Notes: a model not told the origin generated them from the letters alone. 64,000 nt of DNA from Kitasatospora mediocidica KCTC 9733 (GCF_000744225.1 NZ_JQLN01000001.1:434001-498000); one strand, 5' to 3'. Shown: positions 30,930 to 40,426, counted from the first letter of the stretch. Made by a program: numbers and translations.

Positions 30930-32585
30930 TCAGGACACTCGGTCATCGGGCTCAGGTCCCGTGAAGGTCCGCCGCAGGTGCTCGGCCGGCCCGCCGCCGT
31001 CGGCCGGGAGCAGCCGGGCGCCCAGGTAGCCGTCCGGGCGGACCAGGAAGGCCTCGCCGTCGCGGGCGCCGTAACCCGCGCGGAACGCGCCGTCGGCGTC
31101 GTGGACCACGGGCATCCGCAGGCCGTCCAGGCGGGCACCCGGGGCCAGGACCGCGTAGACGTCCAGCAGACCGTGCGCCGCCGCCACGGCCTCGGCCGCG
31201 CAGTCGTCCAGGACGGCCGGCCTGGCATCGGCTCCGCCGTACAGCAGGAGGGTGTGCCGCGGGCCGCGCAGCAGGTCGAACAGCCGCATCCGGTACCCGG
31301 CGAGATCGCGCAGCAGACCGCCGCAGTCCGGCGCCCGCTCGCCCGGCGCCGGGCCCGCCGCCGGTACCTCGCCCGGCGGCTCGCTGAGGGGGCTGTCCGG
31401 GTAGCCCACCAGCAGCTGCGCCTCGCGGCGCAGGAGCGTCCGCACGGACCCGGGGTCGGCCTCGATCCCGGCGCGCGCGTGCCGCACGGTGCGCCCGACC
31501 ACCTCCTCGCCGACCGGGTGACGCTCGGCGTGGTAGCTGTCGAGCAGGCTTTCGTCAGCGACCAGGTGGAGCACCAGGGCGAGTTTCCAGGCGAGGTTGT
31601 AGGCGTCCTGAATGCCGGTGTTCATGCCCTGCGCGCCGGTCGGCGGGTGGATGTGGGCGGCGTCCCCGGCGACGAAGACCCGGCCGACCCGGTAGCGGTC
31701 CACCAGGCGGTGGCTGATCCGGAAGGCGGAGGACCAGCGCAGCGCGGATGCGGTGGCCGGCCGCGGTGCGAGCCGGTCGAGGACGGCCTGGAGCTGGTGC
31801 AGCTCGGGCGCGTTGGCGCTGTCCAGGCCGTGCCGGACCCCGGTTCCCCCGGCACCCCCGTGTTCGGCGACGCCGAGCTCGGGCGGCACCAGCATCGACA
31901 TCCGGTAGCGCCCGTGGCCCGGCAGCGGGATGCAGACCAGGATGTCGTCGGGGCCGCCCACGGGGTCGCGGCGGGTGGCGCGGACGGCGTAGCCGGGCGG
32001 CATGTCCCAGTCGAGCTCCACATCGCCGAGCATGTACTGCTCGTCGAACGCGCCCCCCTCGAAGCTCAGGCCCAACGCCCGGCGCACCACACTGTGCGCG
32101 CCGTCGCAGCCGACCAGGTAGCGGCAGCGCACCGTCTCGACCCCCTCGGGCGAGCGGATGACGGCCCGCACTCCGTCCGCGTCCTGGTCGAGCGAGACCA
32201 GCTCGCGGCCGCGCTCGACCCCGCCGCCGTGGCTCACCAGGCAGTCGGCCAGCAACCGCTCGGTCGCGTACTGCGGCAACGCGGCGAAGCGGTACGGGAC
32301 GTCGGGCGCCAGCTCCAGCTCCAGCTCCAGCCGCGAGACCTGCCGGCCGTCGACGAAGACCAGCTGCCCGCGCAGGAGCAGCGCACCGTCCAGCGCCTGG
32401 CGGGCCAGCCCCATGGCGTCCCAGATCTCCAGCGTCCTCGGCTGAACGCCCACGGCCTTGGCGTACAGCTGCGGGGCGGCCAGCCGGTCGACGACGCGGC
32501 ACTCGACGCCACGGCGGCGTAACTCGGCGGCGGCCGTCAGCCCCACCGGGCCGGCGCCCACCACCAGGACATCAGTGTCGAACAT
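30930..32585 (-). CDS. FAD-dependent aromatic monooxygenase (group A, PheA/TfdB type)
   Basis: 551 residues from ATG 32585. The FAD-binding Rossmann motif is DVLVVGAGPVGLTAAAEL. The DG motif is YLVGCDGAHSVVRRALG, and the ribityl-binding GD motif is FVAGDAAHIHPPTGAQGMNTGIQDAYNLAWKLA. The substrate domain lies between, and the C-terminal ~130 residues resemble the thioredoxin-like tail of phenol hydroxylases. It probably hydroxylates an aromatic or polyketide substrate using NAD(P)H and O2. No polyketide genes adjoin, and no RAE lies upstream, so there is no reason to call it a rifamycin monooxygenase. Its link to the nitrosourea cluster is open. Confidence 0.85.
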   Translation of the reverse strand: MFDTDVLVVGAGPVGLTAAAELRRRGVECRVVDRLAAPQLYAKAVGVQPRTLEIWDAMGLARQALDGALLLRGQLVFVDGRQVSRLELELELAPDVPYRFAALPQYATERLLADCLVSHGGGVERGRELVSLDQDADGVRAVIRSPEGVETVRCRYLVGCDGAHSVVRRALGLSFEGGAFDEQYMLGDVELDWDMPPGYAVRATRRDPVGGPDDILVCIPLPGHGRYRMSMLVPPELGVAEHGGAGGTGVRHGLDSANAPELHQLQAVLDRLAPRPATASALRWSSAFRISHRLVDRYRVGRVFVAGDAAHIHPPTGAQGMNTGIQDAYNLAWKLALVLHLVADESLLDSYHAERHPVGEEVVGRTVRHARAGIEADPGSVRTLLRREAQLLVGYPDSPLSEPPGEVPAAGPAPGERAPDCGGLLRDLAGYRMRLFDLLRGPRHTLLLYGGADARPAVLDDCAAEAVAAAHGLLDVYAVLAPGARLDGLRMPVVHDADGAFRAGYGARDGEAFLVRPDGYLGARLLPADGGGPAEHLRRTFTGPEPDDRVS

Positions 32586-32684
32586 GGCTGCCTCCCGGTC
32601 CGGTCGCTCCCCCGTCCAGCCTGCACCTGGCCGCGCGACCGTCGCCACCGCGACGGCCGCGTGTGCGGCCCCGGCTCTCCGCTG

Positions 32685-33965
32685 TCAGAAGACGATGACG
32701 TTCCGGTCCAACGGCAGCTCGTCGCGGTGCGGACCGGCGAACGGCGAGTCGTCGACCGGCAGCACGCCCGTGGGCTGCAGACCGAGGTTGTCGTCCCAGA
32801 TCCGCGGCGCGACGTGGCCGACCACGTCGAACGCCCCGAACGTGTAAGGCGGGCTGTCGGTCGGGAAGAACTCCGCGGTCGTCATCACCTGGAAGTGCAG
32901 GTGCGGCGTGGTCGAGTTGCCGCTGTTGCCGATCAGCGCGAGCACCTGCCCGGGCTCGACACAGTCCCCCTCCCGCACCTGGATGGAGTCGTGCTCAAGG
33001 TGCGCGTAGAGCAGGAACCTCCCCGGCGCGACCTCCAGCGTGATGTGGTTGCCGACGGTGTCCTGGATCGGCGGCACGGTGGGCGGGACCGGCGGCGGGT
33101 TGTCCGCCAGGCCGTCCTGCACCTCGACCACCTTGGCGCGGGCCGCGGCGGTCACCGGCTGACGGAAGCTCAGGTAACTTTCCAGTCTGGCGGGATCGCC
33201 CTCCCAGACCTGGTCGTGGTCGCCGACCTTGAACCAGTCGACGGCGAAGCGCTGCGGCACGTCCAGCCGCCCGTTGATCGGCGCCAGCCCGCGCCGGTGG
33301 TGGGTGTTGCCGCAGCAGCTCTCGCTCGCGTACCAGGCACCCGGCTGCACCGGCGGCTCCAGGCGGAGCGGGGCCCGCGAGGAGAGCGGCACACGGCCGA
33401 CCGTCTCCTCGAACGGCGCCGGGCCCGCGGGCGCCAGGACCGCGCCGGTGAGGTGGTGCTCCAGCGCGGTGGGCACGCTCGCGGCGGGGTCGAGCACCAG
33501 GTCCAGCCAGACCACCCACTGCTCGGACCCGGCCAGCACCGTCCCGGCCGTGGCATCCTGCCGTTCCTGCCGCTTCGGCCCGTCCGTCCCCTCCCCCGGG
33601 ATCGGATCGCCGACCGGGTTCGCCGCCGCGGCGAGTGCGTCCCCGCTCAGTGACCCCACCACCTGCCCGGTCTGCGCGTCCTGGACCTCGACCCGGTCCA
33701 GCCGCACCGGCGTCCGGCTGCCGAGCGCGTTCGTCGTGAACAGCTCGTAGGACACGTGAACCCTGCCGTCGGAGGCCCTGAACGGCGCCGGCTCGGTGAT
33801 CACCGACGTCACCAGCGGCGTGAACTGCGTCCCCGGCGGCAACGCCCGCGGCCCCGCCGCCTGCGCGGGCAACGCGGCCGCAGTCAGCACCGCCACCCCC
33901 AGCGCGGCCCTGGCCAGCCCGCGGATCAGCACTCCCCCGCAACGACGACGCTCCCGGTGCACCAC
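32685..33965 (-). CDS. Secreted M23-like peptidase
   Basis: About 426 residues with a Sec signal (hydrophobic core ending at ALPAQAAG). The C-terminal half is an M23/LytM-like beta domain. GNHITLEVAPGRFLLYAHLEHDSIQV and GQVLALIGNSGNSTTPHLHFQVM include the HxH motif (HLHF). The first zinc His, usually in an 'H-x-G-x-D' motif, is not seen; RFAVDWF occupies the equivalent place, so activity is uncertain. The N-terminal ~200 residues form an Ig-like domain (VHVSYELFTTN). It probably lies outside the cell and acts on peptidoglycan. GTG starts at 33965, 33962 or 33932 are possible; 33965 gives the better signal peptide. Confidence 0.72.
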   Translation of the reverse strand: MVHRERRRCGGVLIRGLARAALGVAVLTAAALPAQAAGPRALPPGTQFTPLVTSVITEPAPFRASDGRVHVSYELFTTNALGSRTPVRLDRVEVQDAQTGQVVGSLSGDALAAAANPVGDPIPGEGTDGPKRQERQDATAGTVLAGSEQWVVWLDLVLDPAASVPTALEHHLTGAVLAPAGPAPFEETVGRVPLSSRAPLRLEPPVQPGAWYASESCCGNTHHRRGLAPINGRLDVPQRFAVDWFKVGDHDQVWEGDPARLESYLSFRQPVTAAARAKVVEVQDGLADNPPPVPPTVPPIQDTVGNHITLEVAPGRFLLYAHLEHDSIQVREGDCVEPGQVLALIGNSGNSTTPHLHFQVMTTAEFFPTDSPPYTFGAFDVVGHVAPRIWDDNLGLQPTGVLPVDDSPFAGPHRDELPLDRNVIVF

Positions 33966-34194
33966 GTCTTGCCCGCCTCTCCTCCCAGCCGGCCGACCCA
34001 CCCCGGGCCGCCCACGCCCGCCGGTCCCACCGCCGCGACGCACTCACATGAAAGGCGACACCCCCCAACCCCACCCGCACGCCGCAACAGCACCCCGCGC
34101 CACACCACCCGTCCGGCGGACGGCAAGGGCACTCGGCCGACGGCGTGGACCGGGACGACGGCGACAGCCCCGGTCCGCCCGCGCAATGCCGTGG

Positions 34195-34494
34195 TCAGGC
34201 TCTGCGGTGGCGACCGGCGGCCTTGCGCGGGGCCGGGGCAGGCAGCATGTCCCGCATCACCCCATCGCCGATGATGCCGTTGACATGGCGCTGAGCGGCG
34301 GCGTAGTCGTCGGCGACAGTGACCGGAACCCACTGGACGCCGTCCCACTCCTGGATGAGGCGCGGGGCTCCGGGGTTGACGTGCGCGGCCCGCACGGTGC
34401 CGTCCAGAGCGACCACGCGCAGCTGTCCGACCGGACGGAGCCGCCTCTCCCACCGGGCTGCCCACTTCTCCAAGGGCTCGTCCTGGTCGTCCAC
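34195..34494 (-). CDS. Small streptomycete protein (DUF6087-like)
   Basis: 99 residues from GTG 34494, preceded by GAGAGGA. The core is LEKWAARWERRLRPVGQLRVV, then GAPRLIQEWDGVQWVPVTVADDYAAAQRHVN and a basic end. This pattern resembles a family I know as DUF6087, often found beside mobile or accessory genes in Streptomyces; the family name is from memory. It is cytoplasmic with no known function. It borders the fragment-rich region that follows. Confidence 0.65.
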   Translation of the reverse strand: MDDQDEPLEKWAARWERRLRPVGQLRVVALDGTVRAAHVNPGAPRLIQEWDGVQWVPVTVADDYAAAQRHVNGIIGDGVMRDMLPAPAPRKAAGRHRRA

Positions 34495-34551
34495 CGGCTG
34501 GTCCTCTCCTCGGTACGCCGAGCGTAGCCGCAGGCTCAGGGGACGCAGGCT

Positions 34552-34806
34552 TCACCGGCCTACAGGCATGGGCCGAGGCGGTAGTTGGGGCGAAGACCAG
34601 GAAAGCGAGGGCTGAAAGTCACACCAGCTGCCGTCAAACGGAAACGCGCCAGCCTCGACCTGCTTCACGACGCGGATCCCTTCACCACGGATCTGTTCGG
34701 CTTCCTCGGCGGTCCAGTAGGACGGGTGGCCGATCTTGTCCGCTAAGGAGTCCTCGTCCTTCCACACCCAGGTTCGATCAACGGCGACGTTGATGTCCAG
34801 CTCTTG
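34552..34806 (-). pseudogene. DUF402-domain protein, C-terminal fragment
   Basis: The reading frame carries ELDINVAVDRTWVWKDEDS followed by HPSYWTAEEAEQIRGEG and AGAFPFDGSWCDF. These are the last ~85 residues of a DUF402 (nucleoside-triphosphatase-like) protein with its conserved WKDED. The N-terminal ~two thirds are missing upstream of 34806, where the sequence changes to unrelated DNA and an IS630 fragment follows. It appears to be a remnant. Confidence 0.75.
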
Positions 34807-34881
34807 GTCACATGGCCCCGGAGCCGGGCACGGCAGGCTACTGCCTGTCGTGATCCACCTGTGTCGATCGGCCCCCACTAC

Positions 34882-35073
34882 ATGCCTGTTGCCCCGGCCC
34901 GCCCGATAACCCTGACCCTCGCGGAACGCGAACGACTGAAGAAGCTGGCCTACGGCCACAAGACCGAGCACCGGATGCGCCTACGTGCGCAGATCGTCCT
35001 GCACGCGGCGCGCGGACGCTCCAACGCGCGCATCGCCCGAGAGACCGGGCTGCACCTGGACACCGTGACCAAA
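34882..35073 (+). pseudogene. IS630-family transposase, N-terminal HTH fragment
   Basis: ATG 34882 starts ARPITLTLAERERLKKLA, followed by RMRLRAQIVLHAARG and NARIARETGLHLDTV. This is the N-terminal HTH of IS630-type transposases. The match ends at about residue 64, just where a 'R-x-W' helix should follow; the DDE domain is absent. The DNA beyond runs directly into the 3' end of the MarR gene. No inverted repeats were identified. It is an inactive remnant. Confidence 0.75.
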
Positions 35074-35083
35074 GAGACAGAAC

Positions 35084-35575
35084 CTAGGATTCCCCGGCCT
35101 CCTCGACGTTGGCGACCATCCTGCGCAGCACCTTGAGCGCGGCCACGTACTCTTCATCGCTGATGCCCTCGTGGACCACGGCGCGCAGCTCGGTCACCAG
35201 CTCGCGCAGCCGCACCCTGGCAGCCTCCCCGGCATCGGTAAGCTGCAGGCGCTGCCCGGCGTCGCTCCGGAGCCAGCCGCGGTGGAACAGCTGGTCGATG
35301 ACACGAGCGATCTCATGCGGCCCGTCCGCGAGGGGCGTCAGCTGGATGACGACCTCCTCGCGACTCGGCGCCGCGGGGGCGCCGTTTACCCGGTTGAGCA
35401 CCCAGTACTGCGGCTGCGTGACGTCGATCCTGGCCATAGCGTCACGCAGATGCCGGGTGACGGCTTCGTGGGCGAGGCCACTCCAGTAGCCAATGGGCTG
35501 GGTGGCCAGCATGTCGTCGGTGGCGGCCGGGTCAGCCGGCGCCTGGTCGGTGGTGATGTCAGTCAGCGGTCCCAT
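35084..35575 (-). CDS. MarR-family transcriptional regulator
   Basis: About 163 residues. The winged helix comprises PQYWVLNRVNG, SREEVVIQLTPLADGPHEIARVIDQLFHRGWL as the recognition region, and RLQLTDAGEAARVRLRELV as the wing and dimer helix. ATG 35575 was chosen; a GTG at 35605 would add ten residues and has a similar, weak ribosome-binding site. The gene is intact although its 3' end abuts the IS630 fragment. The target is unknown. The divergent gene is a broken XRE-type frame. Confidence 0.75.
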   Translation of the reverse strand: MGPLTDITTDQAPADPAATDDMLATQPIGYWSGLAHEAVTRHLRDAMARIDVTQPQYWVLNRVNGAPAAPSREEVVIQLTPLADGPHEIARVIDQLFHRGWLRSDAGQRLQLTDAGEAARVRLRELVTELRAVVHEGISDEEYVAALKVLRRMVANVEEAGES

Positions 35576-35675
35576 GACCGCGACGCTATATCCCCCAACG
35601 CTCACACACCCCCATCCGAGGGACGAATAGTCGTACCGGGCAGGGAGGTGAACTGTCCGCGCACAAGGATCTGAG

Positions 35676-36430
35676 ATGTCCGCTCACCCGGACGGCCCGC
35701 TGTCCGTTGACAGCGCCCTGGCCTACCTGGCCGCCTACGACGACCACCACGCGAAGGTGTTCAGCCGCACCGAACCACGAACCGGCATCGACCCGTTCAT
35801 GAACCTGGTCACCGAGGACACCATGCTCCGACGCACCTTCACGGGCGGCATGTTGGCCGCCGCCGCCCCGATGCTCGATCTCGCGGCTTTGGACCACCTG
35901 ACCGCCGCCGCCCGCGACGCCCACCGCCGCCCGCGATGCCAAACCGGCCATCCGCAGCGAACTCCTCGCCCTGGGCGCCCGAGCAGCGGAGCGCACCGCA
36001 TGGTTGCACCGCGACGCAGGATCACCCGAGCAGACCACCTCCTACTGGTACGGCCGGTCGAAGGAGTGGGCCACCGTCACCGGCGATGGGGCGATGCACG
36101 CCTACGTGTTGCTCCGCCAGGCGCAGGCGCTGGGCCACGACGACCCGGTCCGGATGCCCGATCTGGCCAGGGCCGCGATCGCTGGTCCGTGGATGCTGCC
36201 ACCCCGGCCGCGCGCCGAAACAATCCAGCAGGAGGCCCGGGGCATGGCGATGACCGGCGCAAGCGTGGACGAGATCGCTCGGGTTCTGGACCGGGCGCAC
36301 GCGGCGCTCGATAAGGCCACCGTGCCACCCGGTCCGCCGAGTTGCACGGGGCCGCTCGGTGACGGCTACACGCGGGAGCGGCTCATGGTGCAGTCCGGGA
36401 TCTGCCTTCGCGAGGCCAAACGCCCAGCTG
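35676..36430 (+). pseudogene. XRE-type regulator remnant with frameshift
   Basis: The first frame (ATG 35676) reads ALAYLAAYDDHHAKVFSRTEP and DTMLRRTFTGGMLAAAAPM, typical of the C-terminal, helical part of actinobacterial helix-turn-helix regulators. The HTH itself is missing. Around 35915-35940 a near-repeat of ~19 nt shifts the frame. The second frame continues with KPAIRSELLALGARAAERTAWLHRDAG and TTSYWYGRSKEWATVTGD, up to GDGYTRERLMVQSGICLREA. At about 36430 the homology stops and the next remnant begins on the other strand. Confidence 0.72.
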
Positions 36431-36815
36431 ACGCCGTCGTGGTGCGGCGACCCGCGTGCAGGGCGGCGGCACCTCCCGAGAACGAGGCCGCGATGACGTG
36501 CACCGGCCCCGGCTGCCCGGTGATCTCCGCCAGGTGATCGGATGCGGCCCGGACGTCGTTGGCCACTCCGGCGATGGTGACGTCCGAGAAGCGGCCTCCA
36601 CTCGCACCATGCGCACGCAGGTCGAACCGCAGACACGTGATGCCGACGGCGGCCAGGGAGGCCGCGAGCCGAGTGAAGAAGCCCCCCTCCTCGCGGGTGA
36701 CTCCGGCCCCGTGGGCGAGGACTGCCAAGGCTGCCGGAGGAGTTGGGGCAGGGGTGACCGTGCCGAACAGAACGGTGCCGTCCAAGGAGCGGACTTCCGT
36801 CTCGTAGTCAGTCAT
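36366..36815 (-). pseudogene. Alpha/beta hydrolase, N-terminal fragment
   Basis: From ATG 36815 the frame reads LAVLAHGAGVTREEGGFF, LRFDLRAHGASGGR and VHVIAASFSGGAAALHAG. This is the start of an alpha/beta hydrolase with the oxyanion His and the nucleophile Ser in ASFSGG. At about 36440 homology ends and the frame runs antisense through the XRE remnant to a stop at 36366. The catalytic Asp and His are missing. The two remnants are joined head-on at this point. Confidence 0.75.
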
Positions 36816-36914
36816 GCGCCGACGGTAGCCAGATGTCCGGCTGGAACCTGCCCCTGGGGGAGGTTCTACGGTTCGTCCGGCAGCACGGCAATGCTTGCGA
36901 GAAAGAGGTCAATC

Positions 36915-37655
36915 ATGACGACGTTCCTGCTGGTCCCCGGTCTCTGCATGGGCGGGTGGGCCTGGGAGGCGGTGGCCGCCGAGCTGGTGGCGCGCGGGCA
37001 CCGGGCGGTGCCGGTGACGCTCGCGGGGTTGGAGGGACGGGACGGCGCGGAGCGGGGGGCCGGTGGGCGTATCGGGCTCGCCGAGCATGCCGCGCAGGTG
37101 GTGGCGCTGCTCGACGCGCACGGGCCGGGGGTGGTGCTGGTGGCGCACAGCTACGGGATCTTCCCCGCGCTCACCGCCGCCGACCGGCGACCCGAGCTGG
37201 TCGGGCGGGTGGTGTTCGTGGACACCGGCATCCCGGAGGACGGCGAGTCGGTGGTGACGAGCCTGGTGGGCGCGGGCCTCGCCACCAGGATCGAGGACGG
37301 TGTGGTCCCGGTGCCGAGCGAACTGACCGGGTTCCCGGACGCGCAGCGGGAGCGCTACCAGCGCCTGGGCGCCCCGCACCCGGGCGCGACCCTCACCGAC
37401 CCCGCCGAGCTGACCGGCGCCTGGTCCGGGCTGCCCACCACGGGTGTGTTCTGCCTGGAGAACGGCCTCAGCCTGGAGGTGGCCCGGGCCCTGCACGCCA
37501 CCGGCGCCCCCAGGTTCGCCAAGCTCGCCGAGCCGGGGGTGACCTTCTTCGAGATGGCGACCGGCCACTACCCGATGTTCTCCGCCCCCGTCGAGCTGGC
37601 CGAGATCCTGGTCCGCGCGGCGGCCGGCGAGGGGGCGAGCCTCTACGGCGACTGA
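36915..37655 (+). CDS. Alpha/beta hydrolase (esterase/salicylate-esterase-like)
   Basis: 246 residues from ATG 36915 behind AGAGG. The oxyanion region is FLLVPGLCMGGWAW. The nucleophile elbow is VLVAHSYGIFPAL, with Ser in the AHSYG motif. The C-terminal His is in MATGHYPMFSAPVELAEIL. The layout matches plant-type MES/hydroxynitrile-lyase-like esterases common in Streptomyces. It is a cytoplasmic, intact gene directly after the degraded stretch. The substrate is unknown. Confidence 0.85.
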   Translation: MTTFLLVPGLCMGGWAWEAVAAELVARGHRAVPVTLAGLEGRDGAERGAGGRIGLAEHAAQVVALLDAHGPGVVLVAHSYGIFPALTAADRRPELVGRVVFVDTGIPEDGESVVTSLVGAGLATRIEDGVVPVPSELTGFPDAQRERYQRLGAPHPGATLTDPAELTGAWSGLPTTGVFCLENGLSLEVARALHATGAPRFAKLAEPGVTFFEMATGHYPMFSAPVELAEILVRAAAGEGASLYGD

Positions 37656-37762
37656 ACGGCGAGCCCTCCTCCCCTGCCGGTCGGGACCTTCGGCCCGGCG
37701 GCCCGGTTGTCGTACCCGGGCGCTAGATTCCTTGCAGGTCAAGGCAGGTGAGGAGAACACAG

Positions 37763-40234
37763 GTGGGAGACGTCGAGCGCGCCGCGATCGCGGCCGCGTA
37801 CCGGCTGGCGCAGCCGTCGGTGATCCGCGAGCTGCTGGAGCGGCTGCGCGCGGGCACGAGCGAGCTGCTGGAGCACGGGCAGGCGCTGCCGCGCGGGCTG
37901 ACGGACGCGGTGATCGCCTCCGGGGACCGCGGGCTCCAGGTCGCGCTGGCCAAGGGCTACTACGGCGCGCCCGGGATGCGTGCGGCACACCTGGGGCTGG
38001 CCCGGCTGGGCGATCCCGTGGTGGGGCAGGCGCTCTACAAGGCGCGCCGGTGGGCGGACAGTTCGCCCGACATCCGGGCCGCCGTGCTGGCCGGCGCCGA
38101 TCCGGCCGATCCGGGCTGGCGCGCGCCGGGCGGGCTGGTCGAGCAGCTGCTCGGACCGGACGGCGACAACGTCCTGGCGCCCGCCCTGCGGGCGCCCTTC
38201 CCCGAGCTGGTCGCCCACGCCCTGCAGCGGCACGGCGAGTTGCTGCCGCCGGCGATGGTCGAGGTGTCCTGCCGGGCCGTGCTCGACCACGGCGGCCGGG
38301 CGCAGCTCGCGTCGCTGGCCGATCTCGTCGAGCAGTGGGACGAGTTGGGGCATCCGGGGCTCGCCGCACTGCTGCGCCGGGCGGCGGCCGCGCCGGAGCC
38401 GGCCGCCCTGCTGCGCGGCGACCTGTCGGCGACCGACGAACTGCTCTTCGCGGTGCGCCACCGCTCCGGGCGCCGTCCGGACCTCACGGTGCGACCCGAC
38501 TGGGCGCAGGTCTGGATGGAGCACCGCCGCCGGCCGCTCTCCGCCGATGCGATCATGACGCTCAACCGGTTCCCCGACTGCCCGCCGGACCTCGCGGTGG
38601 AGGGCTTCCGCTCCGATCCGTCCGGGACGCTGGCGCGCGGCACCGGCCCGCTGCCGCTGCCCGTCCTGCTGGGCACGGACCTCCCGGCGGACGTCGCGCT
38701 CGACCTGCCCGCCTACCGCCTGCACCAGGCCCTGCGGGCCGGCATCGAGGCGGGCTGGCTGCCCGTCGAGTGGATGCTGCGCGAGGTGCGGCCCGCGCAG
38801 CTCGCGCTGGAGAGCCTGCCGCAGGCCGCGGTGGCCGGCGACGCCACCCGCGCGGCGGTCGCGGGGCTGCTCGCGCCGCTGGGCGCCGACCCGGCGGCCT
38901 GGATATCCCTCTACCGCCTGGTCGGCAAGTTCCAGGGCCCGGCCGAGGAGTTGGTGGCCGCCGCCCGCACCGCGCCCGGTGGCGCCAAGGCACGGTCCTG
39001 GCCGCGCGCGCTCGACGCCACGTTCCCCTCCCGCGAGCCGGACGGCGCGCGGTGGATCTTCCAGCTGCTGTTCCGCTACGCCGAGCCGGACGTCCAGGAG
39101 GCCCTGGTCCCGTACCTCGACGCCCGCACGATCCAGCAGCTGCTGGTCTTCGGGCCCTGCCCGGGCCGGCTCCGCGACCGGATCACGGCCGTGCACGGCC
39201 GGGCGGCGCACCTCGCCCAGGCCTCCCACCGTGCGTTGCCCGCCGAGGCGCTGACGCAGCTGCTGGACCTGGACGACCCCGAGGTCAACGCCAAGCTCTA
39301 CCGCTACTGCACGATCGACCAGGAGGAACGGGTACGGATCCTGGCCGGCCAGGGCCGCCGCGGCGGCACGGTCCCGGTCCACCCCGAGCTGCTGGCCGAC
39401 CTGGCGGCGGTCAAGGCCACCCACCGCCGCCACTGGCTGACCGCCGGTCACTTCTCCGGCGACCCGCAGGTGCTGAGGGCCACCCTCGCCCGCTGCCAGC
39501 TGCACACCGAGGCGGGCCGGCTGCGCGCCGTGCTCCGGCTGTGGGAGCGGCACGGGCCGCAGGAGGTCGAAGCCCTGCTGGACGAAACGGAGTTCCCCGG
39601 CCGCGTCGTGGAGCGGCATCCGCTGGCCGGCGGCACCAGCCGCACCGTGCGCAAGGCGCTCAGCGCGCCGGACGGGCTCGCGGTGCTGCGCGCCCGGCTG
39701 GCCGCCGAGGAGGAGCCGGAGCGGCTGGTGGCGCTGCTGCGTCGCAAGGCCGTCGCCGCGGTCGCCGATCTGGTCCGCTACCTGGCCGCCGAGGGCACCG
39801 CGTTGCCGTGGCCGGAGCTGACCCGGGCCCACCAGGAGGAACCACTCGGCGCCGAGCTGCTGGCCGGGCTCGCCGCCCGACCGGACTGTCCGCGCGTCCT
39901 GCTGCTGGCCGCGTTGCGCACCGAGCTGACGTGGCCGCGTTCGATCGGTCTGACCTGGCTGCCCGCGGCCCTGGACGCGGGCCGGCTGACCACCGCCGAC
40001 GTCCTGCGGGAGGCCTACCCGGCCCCCGCCGTGCTGGAGTACCTCGCCGCCGCCGACCTCGGGCGCCATCGCCAGGTCACCCGCTGGCGGCCGCCCGTAC
40101 GGGAGGCGACGCGACTGCTGGACGAGCACCTGGGGACCGACCCGGAGGCGTTCGCGGTCGCCCTCCAGCTGCTCCCGGACTTCACCGGCTCGCTCCCCGA
40201 GTTGCTGGCCACCACGGCGGCCGTCGTGGGCTGA
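37763..40234 (+). CDS. Large helical hypothetical protein (823 aa)
   Basis: From GTG 37763, preceded by GAGGAG (an upstream GTG at 37748 is possible but has no ribosome-binding site). The protein is almost entirely alpha-helical with repeated Leu/Ala/Arg-rich segments of 35-45 residues, resembling HEAT/ARM-type solenoids. It has no signal peptide, membrane segment or nucleotide-binding motif that I can see. Streptomyces genomes carry large proteins like this without known roles. It probably forms a protein-binding scaffold. No partner is obvious from its neighbours. Confidence 0.65.
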   Translation: MGDVERAAIAAAYRLAQPSVIRELLERLRAGTSELLEHGQALPRGLTDAVIASGDRGLQVALAKGYYGAPGMRAAHLGLARLGDPVVGQALYKARRWADSSPDIRAAVLAGADPADPGWRAPGGLVEQLLGPDGDNVLAPALRAPFPELVAHALQRHGELLPPAMVEVSCRAVLDHGGRAQLASLADLVEQWDELGHPGLAALLRRAAAAPEPAALLRGDLSATDELLFAVRHRSGRRPDLTVRPDWAQVWMEHRRRPLSADAIMTLNRFPDCPPDLAVEGFRSDPSGTLARGTGPLPLPVLLGTDLPADVALDLPAYRLHQALRAGIEAGWLPVEWMLREVRPAQLALESLPQAAVAGDATRAAVAGLLAPLGADPAAWISLYRLVGKFQGPAEELVAAARTAPGGAKARSWPRALDATFPSREPDGARWIFQLLFRYAEPDVQEALVPYLDARTIQQLLVFGPCPGRLRDRITAVHGRAAHLAQASHRALPAEALTQLLDLDDPEVNAKLYRYCTIDQEERVRILAGQGRRGGTVPVHPELLADLAAVKATHRRHWLTAGHFSGDPQVLRATLARCQLHTEAGRLRAVLRLWERHGPQEVEALLDETEFPGRVVERHPLAGGTSRTVRKALSAPDGLAVLRARLAAEEEPERLVALLRRKAVAAVADLVRYLAAEGTALPWPELTRAHQEEPLGAELLAGLAARPDCPRVLLLAALRTELTWPRSIGLTWLPAALDAGRLTTADVLREAYPAPAVLEYLAAADLGRHRQVTRWRPPVREATRLLDEHLGTDPEAFAVALQLLPDFTGSLPELLATTAAVVG

Positions 40235-40266
40235 GCCGAACCCGCCGGGCATCCGGGAGACCACCG

Positions 40267-40379
40267 CCTGGCGTCCGCGTCCTGCGCGGCCATCTGGACC
40301 GGCACCTGGAGGAGTTGGAGCGCTCGGTGAGCGCGGCGGGCGGCACCGTGCACTGGGCGGCCGGCCCGGTCCCACGACG
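40267..40379 (+). pseudogene. Short LutB (lactate utilisation) fragment
   Basis: One frame between 40267 and 40379 encodes VRVLRGHLDRHLEELERSV followed by SAAGGTVHWA. This resembles the segment near the N-terminus of LutB-type iron-sulphur proteins ('H-L-x-x-Y/H-L-E-x-L-E-x-N ... A-G-G-x-V-H-W-A'). Nothing further of the gene remains. It is a short match and may be coincidence. Confidence 0.4.
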
Positions 40380-40426
40380 GTGTGTCGTGGCGCACCGTTC
40401 GGGCCCGGGCCGGGGATGCTGGACCG

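Noticed and set aside
30930..32585. FAD monooxygenase as a rifamycin monooxygenase (Rox/Iri)
   Set aside because: It is a group A hydroxylase, but no RAE lies upstream and no Rox-specific sequence was recognised. Its N-terminus differs from the Rox start I remember.
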